This document shows, one piece after another, positions 8,689-17,594 of a stretch of 62,502 nt of DNA. The stretch's first letter is position 1; each line of letters starts with the position of its first letter. The DNA comes from an uncultured Flavobacteriales bacterium (GTDB lineage Bacteria > Bacteroidota > Bacteroidia > Flavobacteriales_D > Crocinitomicaceae), in the NCBI GenBank assembly GCA_903823565.1, contig CAIJTF010000050.1, positions 1 to 62,502 of the forward strand. The letters run 5' to 3'. The notes under the pieces are model-generated. The model did no database searches, was not told the DNA's origin, and saw only the letters and a list, made by a program, of their open reading frames with translations. The position numbers were made by a program, and so were the translations under genes.

Positions 8689-9674
8689 AGTTGGGAAATC
8701 AGATCCACCAACCTCGCTGAATACCCCATTTCGTTGTCATACCAACCTACTAACCTAACCATGTTTCCTGAAACCATGGTCAGCTCTGCATCAAAAACAC
8801 AGCTATACGTGGATCCAATAATATCGCAAGAAACAATGGGGTCTTCCGTGTATCCCAAAATGCCTTTTAGGGAGGTTTTTGCCGCCAATGACATGGCCTC
8901 ATTAATTTGAGAAACCGACAAGGGAGTCGCTGTAATCAAGGTGATTTCCGTCATAGAGCCGTCAATAACCGGAACCCTAACGCTTGACCCTGTTAGTTTA
9001 CCTTTGAGGTGCGGAAATATTTTTACTATGGCCTTAGCCGCTCCCGTGGAAGTCGGTATAATGGCTTGTACCGCAGCCCGGGCTCTTCTCAAATCTTTGT
9101 GTGGGGCGTCATGTAACCTTTGGTCCGATGTGTAGCTATGAATCGTTGATATGTGTCCAACTTGAATATCGCTTAATCCTAATATCACGTGAATCAAAGG
9201 TGCCACATTGTTGGTGGTACACGATGCATTAGAAAGTATATGGTCTTCCGGTTTTATCAGATCCCCATTAATTCCAAGAACGATTGTTTTAATTTCGTCG
9301 TCGTTTGCAGGCGCTGACAGAATCACTTTTTTTGCGCCTCCAACAAAATGTTTGGATGCAGAATCCTGGGTTAAAAATAACCCTGTACTTTCCAGAACTA
9401 CCTCAACACCATAAGATTTCCATGGAATATCGGCAGGATCCTTTATTTGACTAAAAACAATTTTTCTTCCATCCTCAAAAGTAAGCTCGTTGTCTTTCAA
9501 GGTAAAAGCATATTTACATAATCCGTGTACGCTGTCGTACTTTAATAAGTGTGCTAGCGTCTTAGCATCTGTTAAATCGTTAACCCATGCAACATCAAAC
9601 AAATGAGCGTCCATGGCCAGGCGTGTAAAGGCCCGTCCAATTCTACCGAACCCATTAATTCCAATCAACTTCAT
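8685..9674 (-). CDS. gap: glyceraldehyde-3-phosphate dehydrogenase
   Basis: GAPDH oxidises glyceraldehyde-3-P to 1,3-bisphosphoglycerate, the substrate of the neighbouring Pgk. The 329-residue product has the Rossmann motif INGFGRIGR, catalytic Cys152 in SNASCTTNN, His179 in TIHSYTSDQ, and the C-terminal WYDNEMGYSARLVDL. The residue four after the catalytic Cys is Asn rather than the more usual Cys. The gene faces pgk tail to tail and overlaps it by 4 bases, whereas many bacteria cotranscribe the two. It starts 50 bases downstream of the stop of the large CUB/P-domain gene on the same strand. Confidence 0.97.
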   Translation of the reverse strand: MKLIGINGFGRIGRAFTRLAMDAHLFDVAWVNDLTDAKTLAHLLKYDSVHGLCKYAFTLKDNELTFEDGRKIVFSQIKDPADIPWKSYGVEVVLESTGLFLTQDSASKHFVGGAKKVILSAPANDDEIKTIVLGINGDLIKPEDHILSNASCTTNNVAPLIHVILGLSDIQVGHISTIHSYTSDQRLHDAPHKDLRRARAAVQAIIPTSTGAAKAIVKIFPHLKGKLTGSSVRVPVIDGSMTEITLITATPLSVSQINEAMSLAAKTSLKGILGYTEDPIVSCDIIGSTYSCVFDAELTMVSGNMVRLVGWYDNEMGYSARLVDLISQL

Positions 9675-9724
9675 TGCAATATTATCATTTTATGAGCCTT
9701 AAAATTACCCCGCTCCGTGAAAGC

Positions 9725-12190
9725 TTAATAGGTAACATATACGAACCCGTGTTTGTTCGCATCGATGTCTCCGCTGTATTTTGCCGTAATTTTATAAAAA
9801 TAAGTCCCTTCATCAACCAATTTTCCATCCTGGGTTTTTCCGTCCCACGTTCCATTTGGATCGGTAAAGGTATAGATCACGTTACCCCAACGGTTTAAAA
9901 TCACACATTCAAATTCAACTAGTCCTTCTGGATTGCTTATCGCAAACAAATGGTTCCCCACATTGGATTCTAATGAAATTATATTTGGAACCTCAAAATC
10001 ACAGGGTTTGATAACAACGGTAGCGATATCGGTAGACGTATGGCACACGTTGGAAGCAGTGATTGAATACTGACCTGCGCTTGACACAACAATAAAATTA
10101 TCCGTTGAGCCATTGCCCCATAATAAATCTATGGAGGGGTTGTATCCTTGTTGCAACGTTCCCGAATTTATACTGGCCGCAACCATATCAAAGGTAGCAC
10201 CTTGACATAATGCTGTGTCTAAAATATCCACATATACGTAGGGAGGAAATTCAATGGTCGATGTAATTTGATCCCCACAGGCATTATCGGTGTAAGTCAC
10301 GGTGTAAATACCCGGTGTTGTGGTAGAGATCAGCGGATTTTCCAACCCGGAGTTGGAGAAATGAACGGCCGTATCCGAGGCCGTCCATACACCGCCGCTA
10401 TAGGAACTGGTGTTAGCCACTTGTAAGAACAAATTACAGGTTACCGTATCGGTAAAAATTGAAGCAAGAGGAAGAACCTCTAAGGTTACCGTGGTATCGT
10501 ACTGGCAACCAAAATCATCCACTACATTATACGTATAGAAGGTGGTGCCGGGTGTGTTTGGCTGAACAATAATTGCGGTGTCGTTTTGACCAGAAATTAT
10601 GGTTGGATTGCTTGACCAATTATCACTCACAATGATGTTTTGATATCCTTCCTGCTCAGGGTAAAGGCTTTGGTTAAAATAAATCCCCCACTGAAAAATG
10701 TACCCGTCATCTATTCCTTGATTATCCTGAACCGTAATCGTCCAATTGCCGTTTACAGGGCATCCGATGAAATTATTAAAATCTCCATCGGGCAAATACA
10801 CTCCATTGGGATTCATGGATGGAAATCCGTAATCGTTAATAACCGTGTTACCTGCGGCATTCTCACTACAAATCGTTCCTAAAGTCGCTTGGGTTGGAGA
10901 AAAACAATAGGTCCAAACTGGAGAACCCGGAGCACCTCCATCGAGGTTGTTATCATTGCCCAAAAAAGTTCCAATTCCATTACCACAACCGCCTGGAACT
11001 AACTCATTCCAACCAAAAGGCGTTTGATTGTAAGCATTCATAATCGAAACCGTTGTACCGTTGGGACAGGTAAGCGCAATTTCTAAATCACCGATGTAAG
11101 AATGTTCAATGTCAATACACATTTGATCAAAATCTGCAGCACTGGTAATCGTGGTTGTGTCATCAAAACCTGTAATGCCGATGTTGGTCTGGTATTGAAC
11201 CCCACTTCCATCCGGGAGAAAGGTAAGTCCCGCAAACACGCCACCTATTTCGAATTCCCCTCCAGGAATATCCACCCCCACAGTGTCCTGTGGGGTGACA
11301 CCCCCAACGAGCGTAGTGTTTTGTCCTAAGCATACCGTATCCTCTGCCGGTCCAGTTCCTGCAAAAATTGGTAACTGAGAAACCCGAACTTTAGCCGTAA
11401 TTCTTTTAATCTGCGGGAAAATATCCGTGATTCTTAGGTCTACAAAATACCCTGCACGAGCCGGTGGTGTAAACCAAATAGAATCGTTGTTAAATTGACC
11501 AACCCCACCGATTGTCCATTGATAAGCACAGTTATTTGGTGTTTGTGAATAGCCCGTATTGGTCACTTCAAACGCATAAGGGAAGGCGGGGTCTGCCACA
11601 AATAAAATACTATCGCCATAACAAACATCCACATATCCTGTATCTGCGGGATTAAGCGCATCAGGGCCCGCCCCGTTAATATAAGCGTGCATGTGAGGCT
11701 CAAAAGGTTGTTGTGGATTGCCGCAAGCTACATTAGCATCCCACCCCGTACCTTCACTGGTGCCGTTAGACTTAAACCTTAATGTAAGGCATCCTGTCGG
11801 GTTGTTTTGAAAGGAGGCCTGAACAAAAAACCCTGTGGGGTGCGTACCTGAGTTGTAGGCGCCGAGCAATGGAGCTGCCGTTGTTGGACCATCATATACA
11901 TAGAGGGTATCCGAGGGGTCTATGTTGAAGGTAAAACCAATATTCGTAGCAAAAGCGATACTCACCTTAGACCCTTGTGTTAAATCGGGACAAAAGGTAA
12001 TTACTTCGTTCATGTTGGGCAGGTAATTGGTTGGGCCATCCGTAAAATTTGTTCCACCCGCCGGAGGGATGATCGCGGCGCAATTTAAGGGATTTGCCTG
12101 AGGAAAGTCTGGACCCGTTAAGAGCATCTGACCATAAAGGCTAATCGAAGTAAAAAAGAAAGAAAAGAGGATGCTTAATATTTTTCTCAT
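9725..12190 (-). CDS. secreted multidomain protein: CUB domain, P-domain, T9SS type B sorting domain
   Basis: An 821-residue exported protein with an N-terminal signal peptide ending near SISLYGQ. Residues of about 35-160 look like a CUB domain (TLYVYDGPTTAAPLLGAY, LTLRFKSNGTSEGTGW). About 340-510 resemble a subtilisin-proprotein P-domain (MCIDIEHSYIGDLEIALTCP and NGNWTITVQDNQGIDDGYI). The last 80 residues are the gliding-motility-type C-terminal domain (CVILNRWGNVIYTF, TWDGKTQDGKLVDEGTYFYKI) that marks T9SS type B cargo. No protease catalytic domain is visible, so it looks like an adhesive or structural surface protein. It is 8 bases downstream of the small exported-protein gene. Confidence 0.85.
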   Translation of the reverse strand: MRKILSILFSFFFTSISLYGQMLLTGPDFPQANPLNCAAIIPPAGGTNFTDGPTNYLPNMNEVITFCPDLTQGSKVSIAFATNIGFTFNIDPSDTLYVYDGPTTAAPLLGAYNSGTHPTGFFVQASFQNNPTGCLTLRFKSNGTSEGTGWDANVACGNPQQPFEPHMHAYINGAGPDALNPADTGYVDVCYGDSILFVADPAFPYAFEVTNTGYSQTPNNCAYQWTIGGVGQFNNDSIWFTPPARAGYFVDLRITDIFPQIKRITAKVRVSQLPIFAGTGPAEDTVCLGQNTTLVGGVTPQDTVGVDIPGGEFEIGGVFAGLTFLPDGSGVQYQTNIGITGFDDTTTITSAADFDQMCIDIEHSYIGDLEIALTCPNGTTVSIMNAYNQTPFGWNELVPGGCGNGIGTFLGNDNNLDGGAPGSPVWTYCFSPTQATLGTICSENAAGNTVINDYGFPSMNPNGVYLPDGDFNNFIGCPVNGNWTITVQDNQGIDDGYIFQWGIYFNQSLYPEQEGYQNIIVSDNWSSNPTIISGQNDTAIIVQPNTPGTTFYTYNVVDDFGCQYDTTVTLEVLPLASIFTDTVTCNLFLQVANTSSYSGGVWTASDTAVHFSNSGLENPLISTTTPGIYTVTYTDNACGDQITSTIEFPPYVYVDILDTALCQGATFDMVAASINSGTLQQGYNPSIDLLWGNGSTDNFIVVSSAGQYSITASNVCHTSTDIATVVIKPCDFEVPNIISLESNVGNHLFAISNPEGLVEFECVILNRWGNVIYTFTDPNGTWDGKTQDGKLVDEGTYFYKITAKYSGDIDANKHGFVYVTY

Positions 12191-12198
12191 AATAATAC

Positions 12199-12576
12199 CT
12201 ATTGTTTATTTTCAATGGATTTTTGATGAAGTTCCTGCTGTAATTGATATATCGATTTCACGGCAAGGATTTCACCCGGGTTTTCCGATTTAAAATACTG
12301 GGTATAGGGTTGAATTTTGACCCCCAAATCGGTAAAGTGGCTCACCGAAGACTTGCAACTTGGAAAATCTGATGAGGGTTTATTGCCATTATTAAAAATC
12401 TTGACTATCGCATGATCGTAGGCATATTCGAGGAGATTCAAGGATCCGTACTGTCCTTCAAAAGACTTAAGCTCTTTGTTGGAATAAACGTTGTTCAAGG
12501 CAGTACGAACCGACTTTTGGGAGTACACCATAGAACAATGGAAAAGAACACACAAGAGAAAAACAAGTAATCGCAT
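12199..12576 (-). CDS. small exported protein of unknown function
   Basis: A 125-residue protein with a clear signal peptide (MRLLVFLLCVLFHCSMVYSQ) and a polar, lysine-rich mature part without a recognisable domain. Two Cys remain, one near the centre (FPSCKSS) besides that in the signal peptide. It is only 8 bases upstream of the large T9SS type B cargo and likely cotranscribed with it. It could be a periplasmic or surface companion of that protein; no function can be assigned. Confidence 0.7.
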   Translation of the reverse strand: MRLLVFLLCVLFHCSMVYSQKSVRTALNNVYSNKELKSFEGQYGSLNLLEYAYDHAIVKIFNNGNKPSSDFPSCKSSVSHFTDLGVKIQPYTQYFKSENPGEILAVKSIYQLQQELHQKSIENKQ

Positions 12577-12690
12577 AAGGAAACTAATTAATTGAGGTTA
12601 AACGCTTTTCTATTTACGAGGAATCCTGTCAATAGAACAGGCCTTCAGACGAAAAAAACATGGATTGGGTTGCAACAGAAAATTAAAATA

Positions 12691-12723
12691 TTTGGTGACC
12701 AAATTAATAAAAAATTAGTTTTG
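12691..12723 (+). promoter_or_regulatory. Bacteroidota-type promoter of the transketolase operon
   Basis: TTTG (12691-12694), 21 bases, then TAgtTTTG (12716-12723) match the -33/-7 consensus of the primary Bacteroidota sigma factor. The -7 box ends 11 bases before the transketolase ATG, so the 5' leader would be very short. Confidence 0.65.
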
Positions 12724-12734
12724 TAATAAAATTC

Positions 12735-13571
12735 ATGGACAATCTAAAAGCAATTGCTAGTCAAGTCAGAAGGGATATTTTACGAATGGTACACGCCGTT
12801 AATTCGGGGCACCCGGGCGGCTCCCTAGGCTGTGCGGACTTATTCGTTTACTTGTATTTTGAACGGCTTTCGTTTTCGCCTCAAAACTTTGAGATGAATG
12901 GCGAAAATGAGGATTTATTTTTCCTATCCAACGGACATATTTCGCCTGTTTGGTATAGTGTTCTAGCAAGGTCCGGTTTTTTTAAAGTGAATGAGCTTAC
13001 AACATTCAGAAAAATTTCGAGCAGGCTCCAAGGTCATCCTTCGGTAGACAAAAACCTACCCGGCATACGCATGGCCTCTGGTTCGCTCGGACAAGGATTG
13101 TCGGTCGCCATTGGTGCAGCCTTGAGTAAAAAATTAGCCGGTGACCGATGCCAGGTATATTGTTTGATGGGAGATGGCGAACTTCAAGAAGGTCAAGTTT
13201 GGGAGGCCGCGATGTATGCGGGCCATAAATCGGTGAATAACTTGGTTGCCATTGTCGACTACAACAACCGACAAATTGATGGAGACGTAAGTAACGTTAT
13301 GGGGGTAATGCCGTTAGCGGATAAATGGTCCGCTTTTGGATGGAACGTATATGAAATGGATGGCCATGATTTTGATGACATGCGCCGTGTTTTTACGCAG
13401 ATAGATAACGAACCGAGCCAAAATAAACCAAGGGTTATAATAATGAAGACAGAAATGGGAATGGGGGTTGATTTTATGATGGGAACCCACAAATGGCATG
13501 GCTCTGCACCCAATGATGAGCAATTGCAAACCGCACTGTTGCAATTAGAAGAAACGTTAGGTGACTATTAG
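12735..13571 (+). CDS. transketolase, N-terminal (ThDP-binding) subunit
   Basis: The 278-residue product is the thiamine-diphosphate-binding half of transketolase, which shuttles two-carbon ketol units in the pentose phosphate pathway. It has SGHPGGS (24-30), the ThDP/Mg motif GDGELQEGQ (146-154) followed by the Asn-containing YNNRQIDG, and ends at the natural domain boundary (HKWHGSAPNDEQ). The C-terminal half is encoded by a separate gene at 14930-15892. The two are separated by a von Willebrand A gene instead of being adjacent. Confidence 0.95.
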   Translation: MDNLKAIASQVRRDILRMVHAVNSGHPGGSLGCADLFVYLYFERLSFSPQNFEMNGENEDLFFLSNGHISPVWYSVLARSGFFKVNELTTFRKISSRLQGHPSVDKNLPGIRMASGSLGQGLSVAIGAALSKKLAGDRCQVYCLMGDGELQEGQVWEAAMYAGHKSVNNLVAIVDYNNRQIDGDVSNVMGVMPLADKWSAFGWNVYEMDGHDFDDMRRVFTQIDNEPSQNKPRVIIMKTEMGMGVDFMMGTHKWHGSAPNDEQLQTALLQLEETLGDY

Positions 13572-13577
13572 ACCTAC

Positions 13578-14933
13578 ATGAAATCTTGGATAGTACTTCT
13601 CGGTGTTTTTTTCTTTTTTGGGATAGCTAAATCCCAAACAAAAACACGCGTTCTTTTTATTCTGGACGCATCCAATAGCATGAACGTAGCTTGGGGGAAC
13701 GAAACAAGAATTCACGTGGCAAAGGAGGTCTTGTCTCAAGAAATTGAGTCGCTTAGGGGCATCAAAAATGTCGAAATTGCATTGCGGATTTATGGGCATC
13801 AGTCCGTTGTAACCAACTCGTTTCAAGACTGTAACGATACGCGGTTAGAAGTTCCTTTTGGGAAAGATAACCTTACGGCGATTAAGGAAAAAATAAAAAC
13901 CATTCAAGCGAAAGGGGCAACGCCAATCGCGCGTTCCTTAGAGGCCTCTGCGAGTGATTTCCCCGACACGCTTGCAAAAAATTATATCATTTTGATAACC
14001 GACGGTTTGGAGTCTTGCGACAACGACCCCTGCGTCATTGCGAAAAAACTCAAAGAAAAGGGCGTGAAGGTGACTCCGTTTGTCATTGGTCTTGGACTTG
14101 ACTTGTCGTATTTAAATCAATTCAGCTGCATAGGATCCTTTTCTGAGGCGGAAAACAAAGAAGCCTTTAAAAAAGTGCTGGATAACATTGTCCAACAAGT
14201 GATCCTTCGAACTACCGCTCAAATTAATCTAAACGATAGCAAGGGAAAACCGAAGGAGACGGATGTAACGGTTCTGTTAAAAGAATCAGAATCTAAAAAA
14301 TTAAAATACACCTTCATGCATACCCTGAATCGTTGGGGAAACCCTGATACCGTGGTTATTGACCCTTCCCTGCGTTATGATGTAGAAGTTCAAACCATTC
14401 CACCCGTACTAAAAAAAGGAGTTACGCTACTACCCAACACACACAATATCATATCAGTAGATGTTCCACAAGGGTACATTCGCGTCAAATCTACACAACC
14501 GCTAGTGAATCAATCCATTGTTGTAAGAGTGAGCAAAGCACAAGAAAACCAAACCCTTCACCATCAAATGGTTAATGAAACCAACAAGTTCTTGGTAGGC
14601 AAGTACGATTTAGAAATTTTAAGCCTGCCGAGGCTTCGCCGCACAGTTTCGGTTAATCCGTTAGAGACGAGTGAAATCGAGATTCCAACGCCTGGAAAAT
14701 TGAATATTGCTTCTAATAAACCTGTGGTTGCTCAGCTTTTTTATGAAGCATATCCTTCGGAGTGGACATGGATATACAATTTTCCCACGGATATCACAAA
14801 AGGAGAGGTCTTTCTTCTACCCGGGAACTACAAAATTGTTTATCGCATTAAAGAACGTAAATCAACCGCATACACCTCGGTTAAGTATATAGTTGTTCAA
14901 GAAAATAAATCAAATCAAATAACATTAGAATGA
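13578..14933 (+). CDS. secreted von Willebrand factor A domain protein
   Basis: A 451-residue exported protein. A signal peptide of about 20 residues ends AKSQ. A vWA domain follows at once, with the MIDAS metal site DASNS (Asp30, Ser32, Ser34) and the later [13 protein letters not shown], extending to about residue 215. The rest is beta-rich without a family I can name. vWA domains bind divalent metal and protein ligands. The gene begins 6 bases after the transketolase N-subunit and its stop overlaps the C-subunit start by 4 bases (ATGA), so it is embedded in the transketolase operon. It has no membrane anchor or T9SS domain. BatA/B-type vWA proteins are membrane bound and differ. Confidence 0.85.
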   Translation: MKSWIVLLGVFFFFGIAKSQTKTRVLFILDASNSMNVAWGNETRIHVAKEVLSQEIESLRGIKNVEIALRIYGHQSVVTNSFQDCNDTRLEVPFGKDNLTAIKEKIKTIQAKGATPIARSLEASASDFPDTLAKNYIILITDGLESCDNDPCVIAKKLKEKGVKVTPFVIGLGLDLSYLNQFSCIGSFSEAENKEAFKKVLDNIVQQVILRTTAQINLNDSKGKPKETDVTVLLKESESKKLKYTFMHTLNRWGNPDTVVIDPSLRYDVEVQTIPPVLKKGVTLLPNTHNIISVDVPQGYIRVKSTQPLVNQSIVVRVSKAQENQTLHHQMVNETNKFLVGKYDLEILSLPRLRRTVSVNPLETSEIEIPTPGKLNIASNKPVVAQLFYEAYPSEWTWIYNFPTDITKGEVFLLPGNYKIVYRIKERKSTAYTSVKYIVVQENKSNQITLE

Positions 14934-15892
14934 TGAATGAAATTATTTCAACGGGGAACAAGGACACCCGATCGGGCTTTGGAGAAGGGCTTAGGCTGCT
15001 CGGAGAAAAAAACCCAAATGTAGTTGCCTTGTGTGCGGACCTTACCGGCTCACTGAAAATGGATGCCTTCCAAAAAAACCACCCCGATCGGTTCTTTCAA
15101 ATTGGCATTGCTGAGGCAAATATGATGGGTATTGCTGCAGGGATGACCATTGGAGGTAAAATACCCTTTACAGGAACCTTTGCGAATTTCTCTACCTCTA
15201 GGGTATATGATCAAATTAGACAGAGTATTGCTTATTCTAAGAAAAATGTTAAAATCTGCGCATCACATGCGGGTTTAACGCTGGGCGAGGATGGTGCAAC
15301 CCATCAAGTATTGGAGGACATTGGTATGATGCGCATGCTCCCTAATTTAACGGTGATCGTTCCTGCCGATTACAACCAAACGGTTCAAGCTACCTTGGCA
15401 ATAGCCGAATGGGAAGGTCCTGTTTACTTACGTTTTGGGCGGCCATCAGTCCCTGTATTTGTTCCAGAAAATGCCACGTTTCAAATTGGGAAAGCAGAGG
15501 TTCTTACCTCAGGCCAGGATGTCAGCGTTATTGCTTGTGGGCACTTAGTATGGACGGCCATCGAAGCGCAGAAGGTTTTAAGGAGCGAAGACATTTCCGT
15601 TGAGGTCATTAATATGCACACCATTAAACCATTAGATGAAGCTGCTGTTATCGCATCCGCACAAAAAACGGGATGTGTAGTAACTGCGGAGGAACACATG
15701 AGAAATGGCGGACTTGGTGATGCCGTTGCGCAGGTACTTATGCAACACCACCCATGCCCTCAAGAGTATGTGGCGGTTAACGACCGATTTGGAGAAAGTG
15801 GTCCTCCTATGGAGTTAATGAAGAAATACGGATTAGGGGTAGAAGATATTATAACTGCGATTAAACGCGCCATTAAACGAAAGAAGCTATGA
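14930..15892 (+). CDS. transketolase, C-terminal (pyrimidine-binding) subunit
   Basis: The 320-residue product supplies the second half of transketolase. It has the pyrimidine-binding domain with the catalytic-Glu motif [33 protein letters not shown] and [16 protein letters not shown], and then the regulatory C-terminal domain ([35 protein letters not shown]). It needs the subunit at 12735-13571 to bind ThDP fully. ATG at 14930 overlaps the vWA stop, and the second ATG at 14933 is an alternative. The downstream DUF2892 gene overlaps its stop by 4 bases. Confidence 0.95.
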   Translation: MMNEIISTGNKDTRSGFGEGLRLLGEKNPNVVALCADLTGSLKMDAFQKNHPDRFFQIGIAEANMMGIAAGMTIGGKIPFTGTFANFSTSRVYDQIRQSIAYSKKNVKICASHAGLTLGEDGATHQVLEDIGMMRMLPNLTVIVPADYNQTVQATLAIAEWEGPVYLRFGRPSVPVFVPENATFQIGKAEVLTSGQDVSVIACGHLVWTAIEAQKVLRSEDISVEVINMHTIKPLDEAAVIASAQKTGCVVTAEEHMRNGGLGDAVAQVLMQHHPCPQEYVAVNDRFGESGPPMELMKKYGLGVEDIITAIKRAIKRKKL

Positions 15893-16098
15893 AAAAGAAC
15901 ATTGGGAAGTTGGATCAAACCCTTCGCTTTACCATCGGGGCTCTTATGATCTTGTCCACCCTTTTTGAATGGACAAAAGGTGGAATTAACACCCTGTTTT
16001 TGGTTCTTGGCTCCGTGCTGCTTATTACCGCTGGTATGCAGTTTTGTCCTCTTTACAAGGGGCTTGGTGTCTCTACCTGTAAGCTCAAAAACAATTAG
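15889..16098 (+). CDS. DUF2892 (YgaP-like) small membrane protein
   Basis: A 69-residue protein of the DUF2892 family: the N-terminal [17 protein letters not shown] is followed by two transmembrane helices (residues about 15-30 and 36-50) and the conserved C-terminal tail [14 protein letters not shown]. In some bacteria this domain is fused to rhodanese; here it is free-standing. Its start overlaps the transketolase stop by 4 bases (ATGA), so it is the last gene of that operon. Function of the family is unclear. Confidence 0.85.
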   Translation: MKKNIGKLDQTLRFTIGALMILSTLFEWTKGGINTLFLVLGSVLLITAGMQFCPLYKGLGVSTCKLKNN

Positions 16099-16102
16099 CT
16101 AT

Positions 16103-16357
16103 TTACAGTAAGAAGTAAACCAATAAAACAGCATCTACAAAAACGGTAGCCAGGGCTACACGGGCAATCCAAACCATAGGTGCTACTGCTAAAAGTAAAC
16201 TTAAGGTTGTCATGGTAGGAAAGACGACTAACATTAAGGTGAAAACGTTGTTAATGGCTCCCATTCCAACCGTGAGTCCACCAAGGCATCCCACCAATAA
16301 GATCAAACCAGAAATGATTGCGAACCTATTTTGTTCGCTTACGAATTGATTTTCCAT
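16103..16357 (-). CDS. small hypothetical membrane protein
   Basis: The frame stays open 11 codons further upstream to 16390, but I choose the ATG at 16357 because the product then begins MENQFVSEQNRF and leads straight into hydrophobic segments. The 84-residue protein has three likely transmembrane helices with many Val/Leu/Ala/Gly residues. I do not recognise a family. It lies 4 bases from the convergent DUF2892 gene, with no terminator between them. Confidence 0.55.
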   Translation of the reverse strand: MENQFVSEQNRFAIISGLILLVGCLGGLTVGMGAINNVFTLMLVVFPTMTTLSLLLAVAPMVWIARVALATVFVDAVLLVYFLL

Positions 16358-16473
16358 AACGCATTTTTGTGTAAAGTTCTTGGTTCCCACCCTTCTGTGA
16401 AATGATCCATATTCTCTTGTTTGTTGATTTATATCAGTTTTCTTGGCTTTTTGTAAAAATAGATGGGGGAAAA

Positions 16474-16506
16474 CTTGACAAAGGCCTCCGTCAGGTTGTA
16501 TCTTTG
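16474..16506 (+). promoter_or_regulatory. promoter of queA
   Basis: TAtcTTTG at 16499-16506 is a match to the Bacteroidota -7 box, with CTTG at 16474-16477 as a weak -33 element 21 bases upstream. It lies inside the 5' extension of the open frame, which argues that queA starts at 16529 and not at 16463. Confidence 0.6.
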
Positions 16507-16528
16507 CCCTTTCTTATTAAGATTCCCT

Positions 16529-17587
16529 ATGAGTAAAATGAAATTATCGGAATTCAGTTTCGATTTACCTTCAGAATTAATTGCAGAATATCCAGCAGAA
16601 AACCGAGATGAATGCCGCCTGATGGTGGTTCATCGAAAGACCGGCAAGATAGAACATAAATTATTCAAGGATGTACTTTCTTACTTCGACGATGGGGATG
16701 CCATGATTTTAAATAATACCCGTGTTTTCCCTGCTCGAATGTATGGAAACAAAGAAAAAACAGGCGCTAAAATTGAAGTTTTTCTTTTAAGGGAGCTCAA
16801 TCGAGAAAGTCTGCTCTGGGATGTCCTCGTGGACCCCGCAAGAAAAATAAGAATCGGGAACAAACTTTATTTTGGGGAAGATGACTCATTGGTCGCAGAG
16901 GTGATTGACAATACCACCTCACGAGGGAGGACCTTGCGCTTTCTATTTGATGGCCCTTATGAAGAGTTCAAGAAAATAATCACCGATTTAGGAGAAACGC
17001 CTCTTCCCAAATATATTAAGCGAGAAGTAGAACCATCTGATGAAGAGATGTATCAAACCATTTTCGCAAAAGTGGAGGGAGCCGTTGCTGCCCCTACAGC
17101 AGGACTTCATTTTTCAAGGGAACTATTAAAGCGCCTTGAATTAAAAGGGGTAAACTTCGCGGAGATTACCCTTCATGTGGGGTTAGGTACTTTTCGTTCC
17201 GTTGAGGTGGAGGACTTAACCAAACATAAGATGGACTCTGAACAGGTCATTATCCCTGAAAAAGCTGCGTCCATCGTAAATGAGGCAAAACTGAATAAGA
17301 AAAAGGTCTGTGCTGTAGGTACTACTTCTATGCGGGCAATTGAATCGTCCGTCTCTACGGATGGAAGGCTAAAACCCTATGATGGTTGGACGAATAAATT
17401 CATTTTTCCTCCGTACGATTTTATGGTCGCCGATTGCTTAATCACTAATTTTCACACGCCCCTTTCCACTTTACTCATGATGATCTCAGCATTTTGTGGT
17501 CATGACTTAATGATGGAAGCGTATCATGAGGCAATAAAAGAGAAATATCGCTTTTATTCTTATGGAGATGCCATGCTAATTTTATAG
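16529..17587 (+). CDS. queA: S-adenosylmethionine:tRNA ribosyltransferase-isomerase QueA
   Basis: QueA transfers and isomerises the ribosyl group of SAM onto 7-aminomethyl-7-deazaguanine in tRNA, making epoxyqueuosine. The 352-residue product shows the family signatures: [11 protein letters not shown] near the start, [64 protein letters not shown] and [15 protein letters not shown]. The frame is open back to 16463, but a promoter lies there and homologues begin near this ATG. The second ATG (MKLSEF, 16538) is equally possible. It converges on tyrS with a 7-base gap. Confidence 0.95.
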   Translation: MSKMKLSEFSFDLPSELIAEYPAENRDECRLMVVHRKTGKIEHKLFKDVLSYFDDGDAMILNNTRVFPARMYGNKEKTGAKIEVFLLRELNRESLLWDVLVDPARKIRIGNKLYFGEDDSLVAEVIDNTTSRGRTLRFLFDGPYEEFKKIITDLGETPLPKYIKREVEPSDEEMYQTIFAKVEGAVAAPTAGLHFSRELLKRLELKGVNFAEITLHVGLGTFRSVEVEDLTKHKMDSEQVIIPEKAASIVNEAKLNKKKVCAVGTTSMRAIESSVSTDGRLKPYDGWTNKFIFPPYDFMVADCLITNFHTPLSTLLMMISAFCGHDLMMEAYHEAIKEKYRFYSYGDAMLIL

Positions 17588-17594
17588 CCTAGGC

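Noticed and set aside
10640..10882. Open frames opposite the CUB/P-domain gene
   Set aside because: The minus-strand gene has a signal peptide, domains and a sorting tail across this region; the plus-strand frames have none.
13578..14933. BatA/BatB-type aerotolerance vWA protein
   Set aside because: Those proteins have transmembrane anchors around the vWA domain and lie in a bat operon; this one has a signal peptide, no anchor and transketolase neighbours.
16463..16528. 22-codon N-terminal extension of QueA
   Set aside because: A TAtcTTTG promoter box lies within it, and homologues begin at MKLS or close to it.
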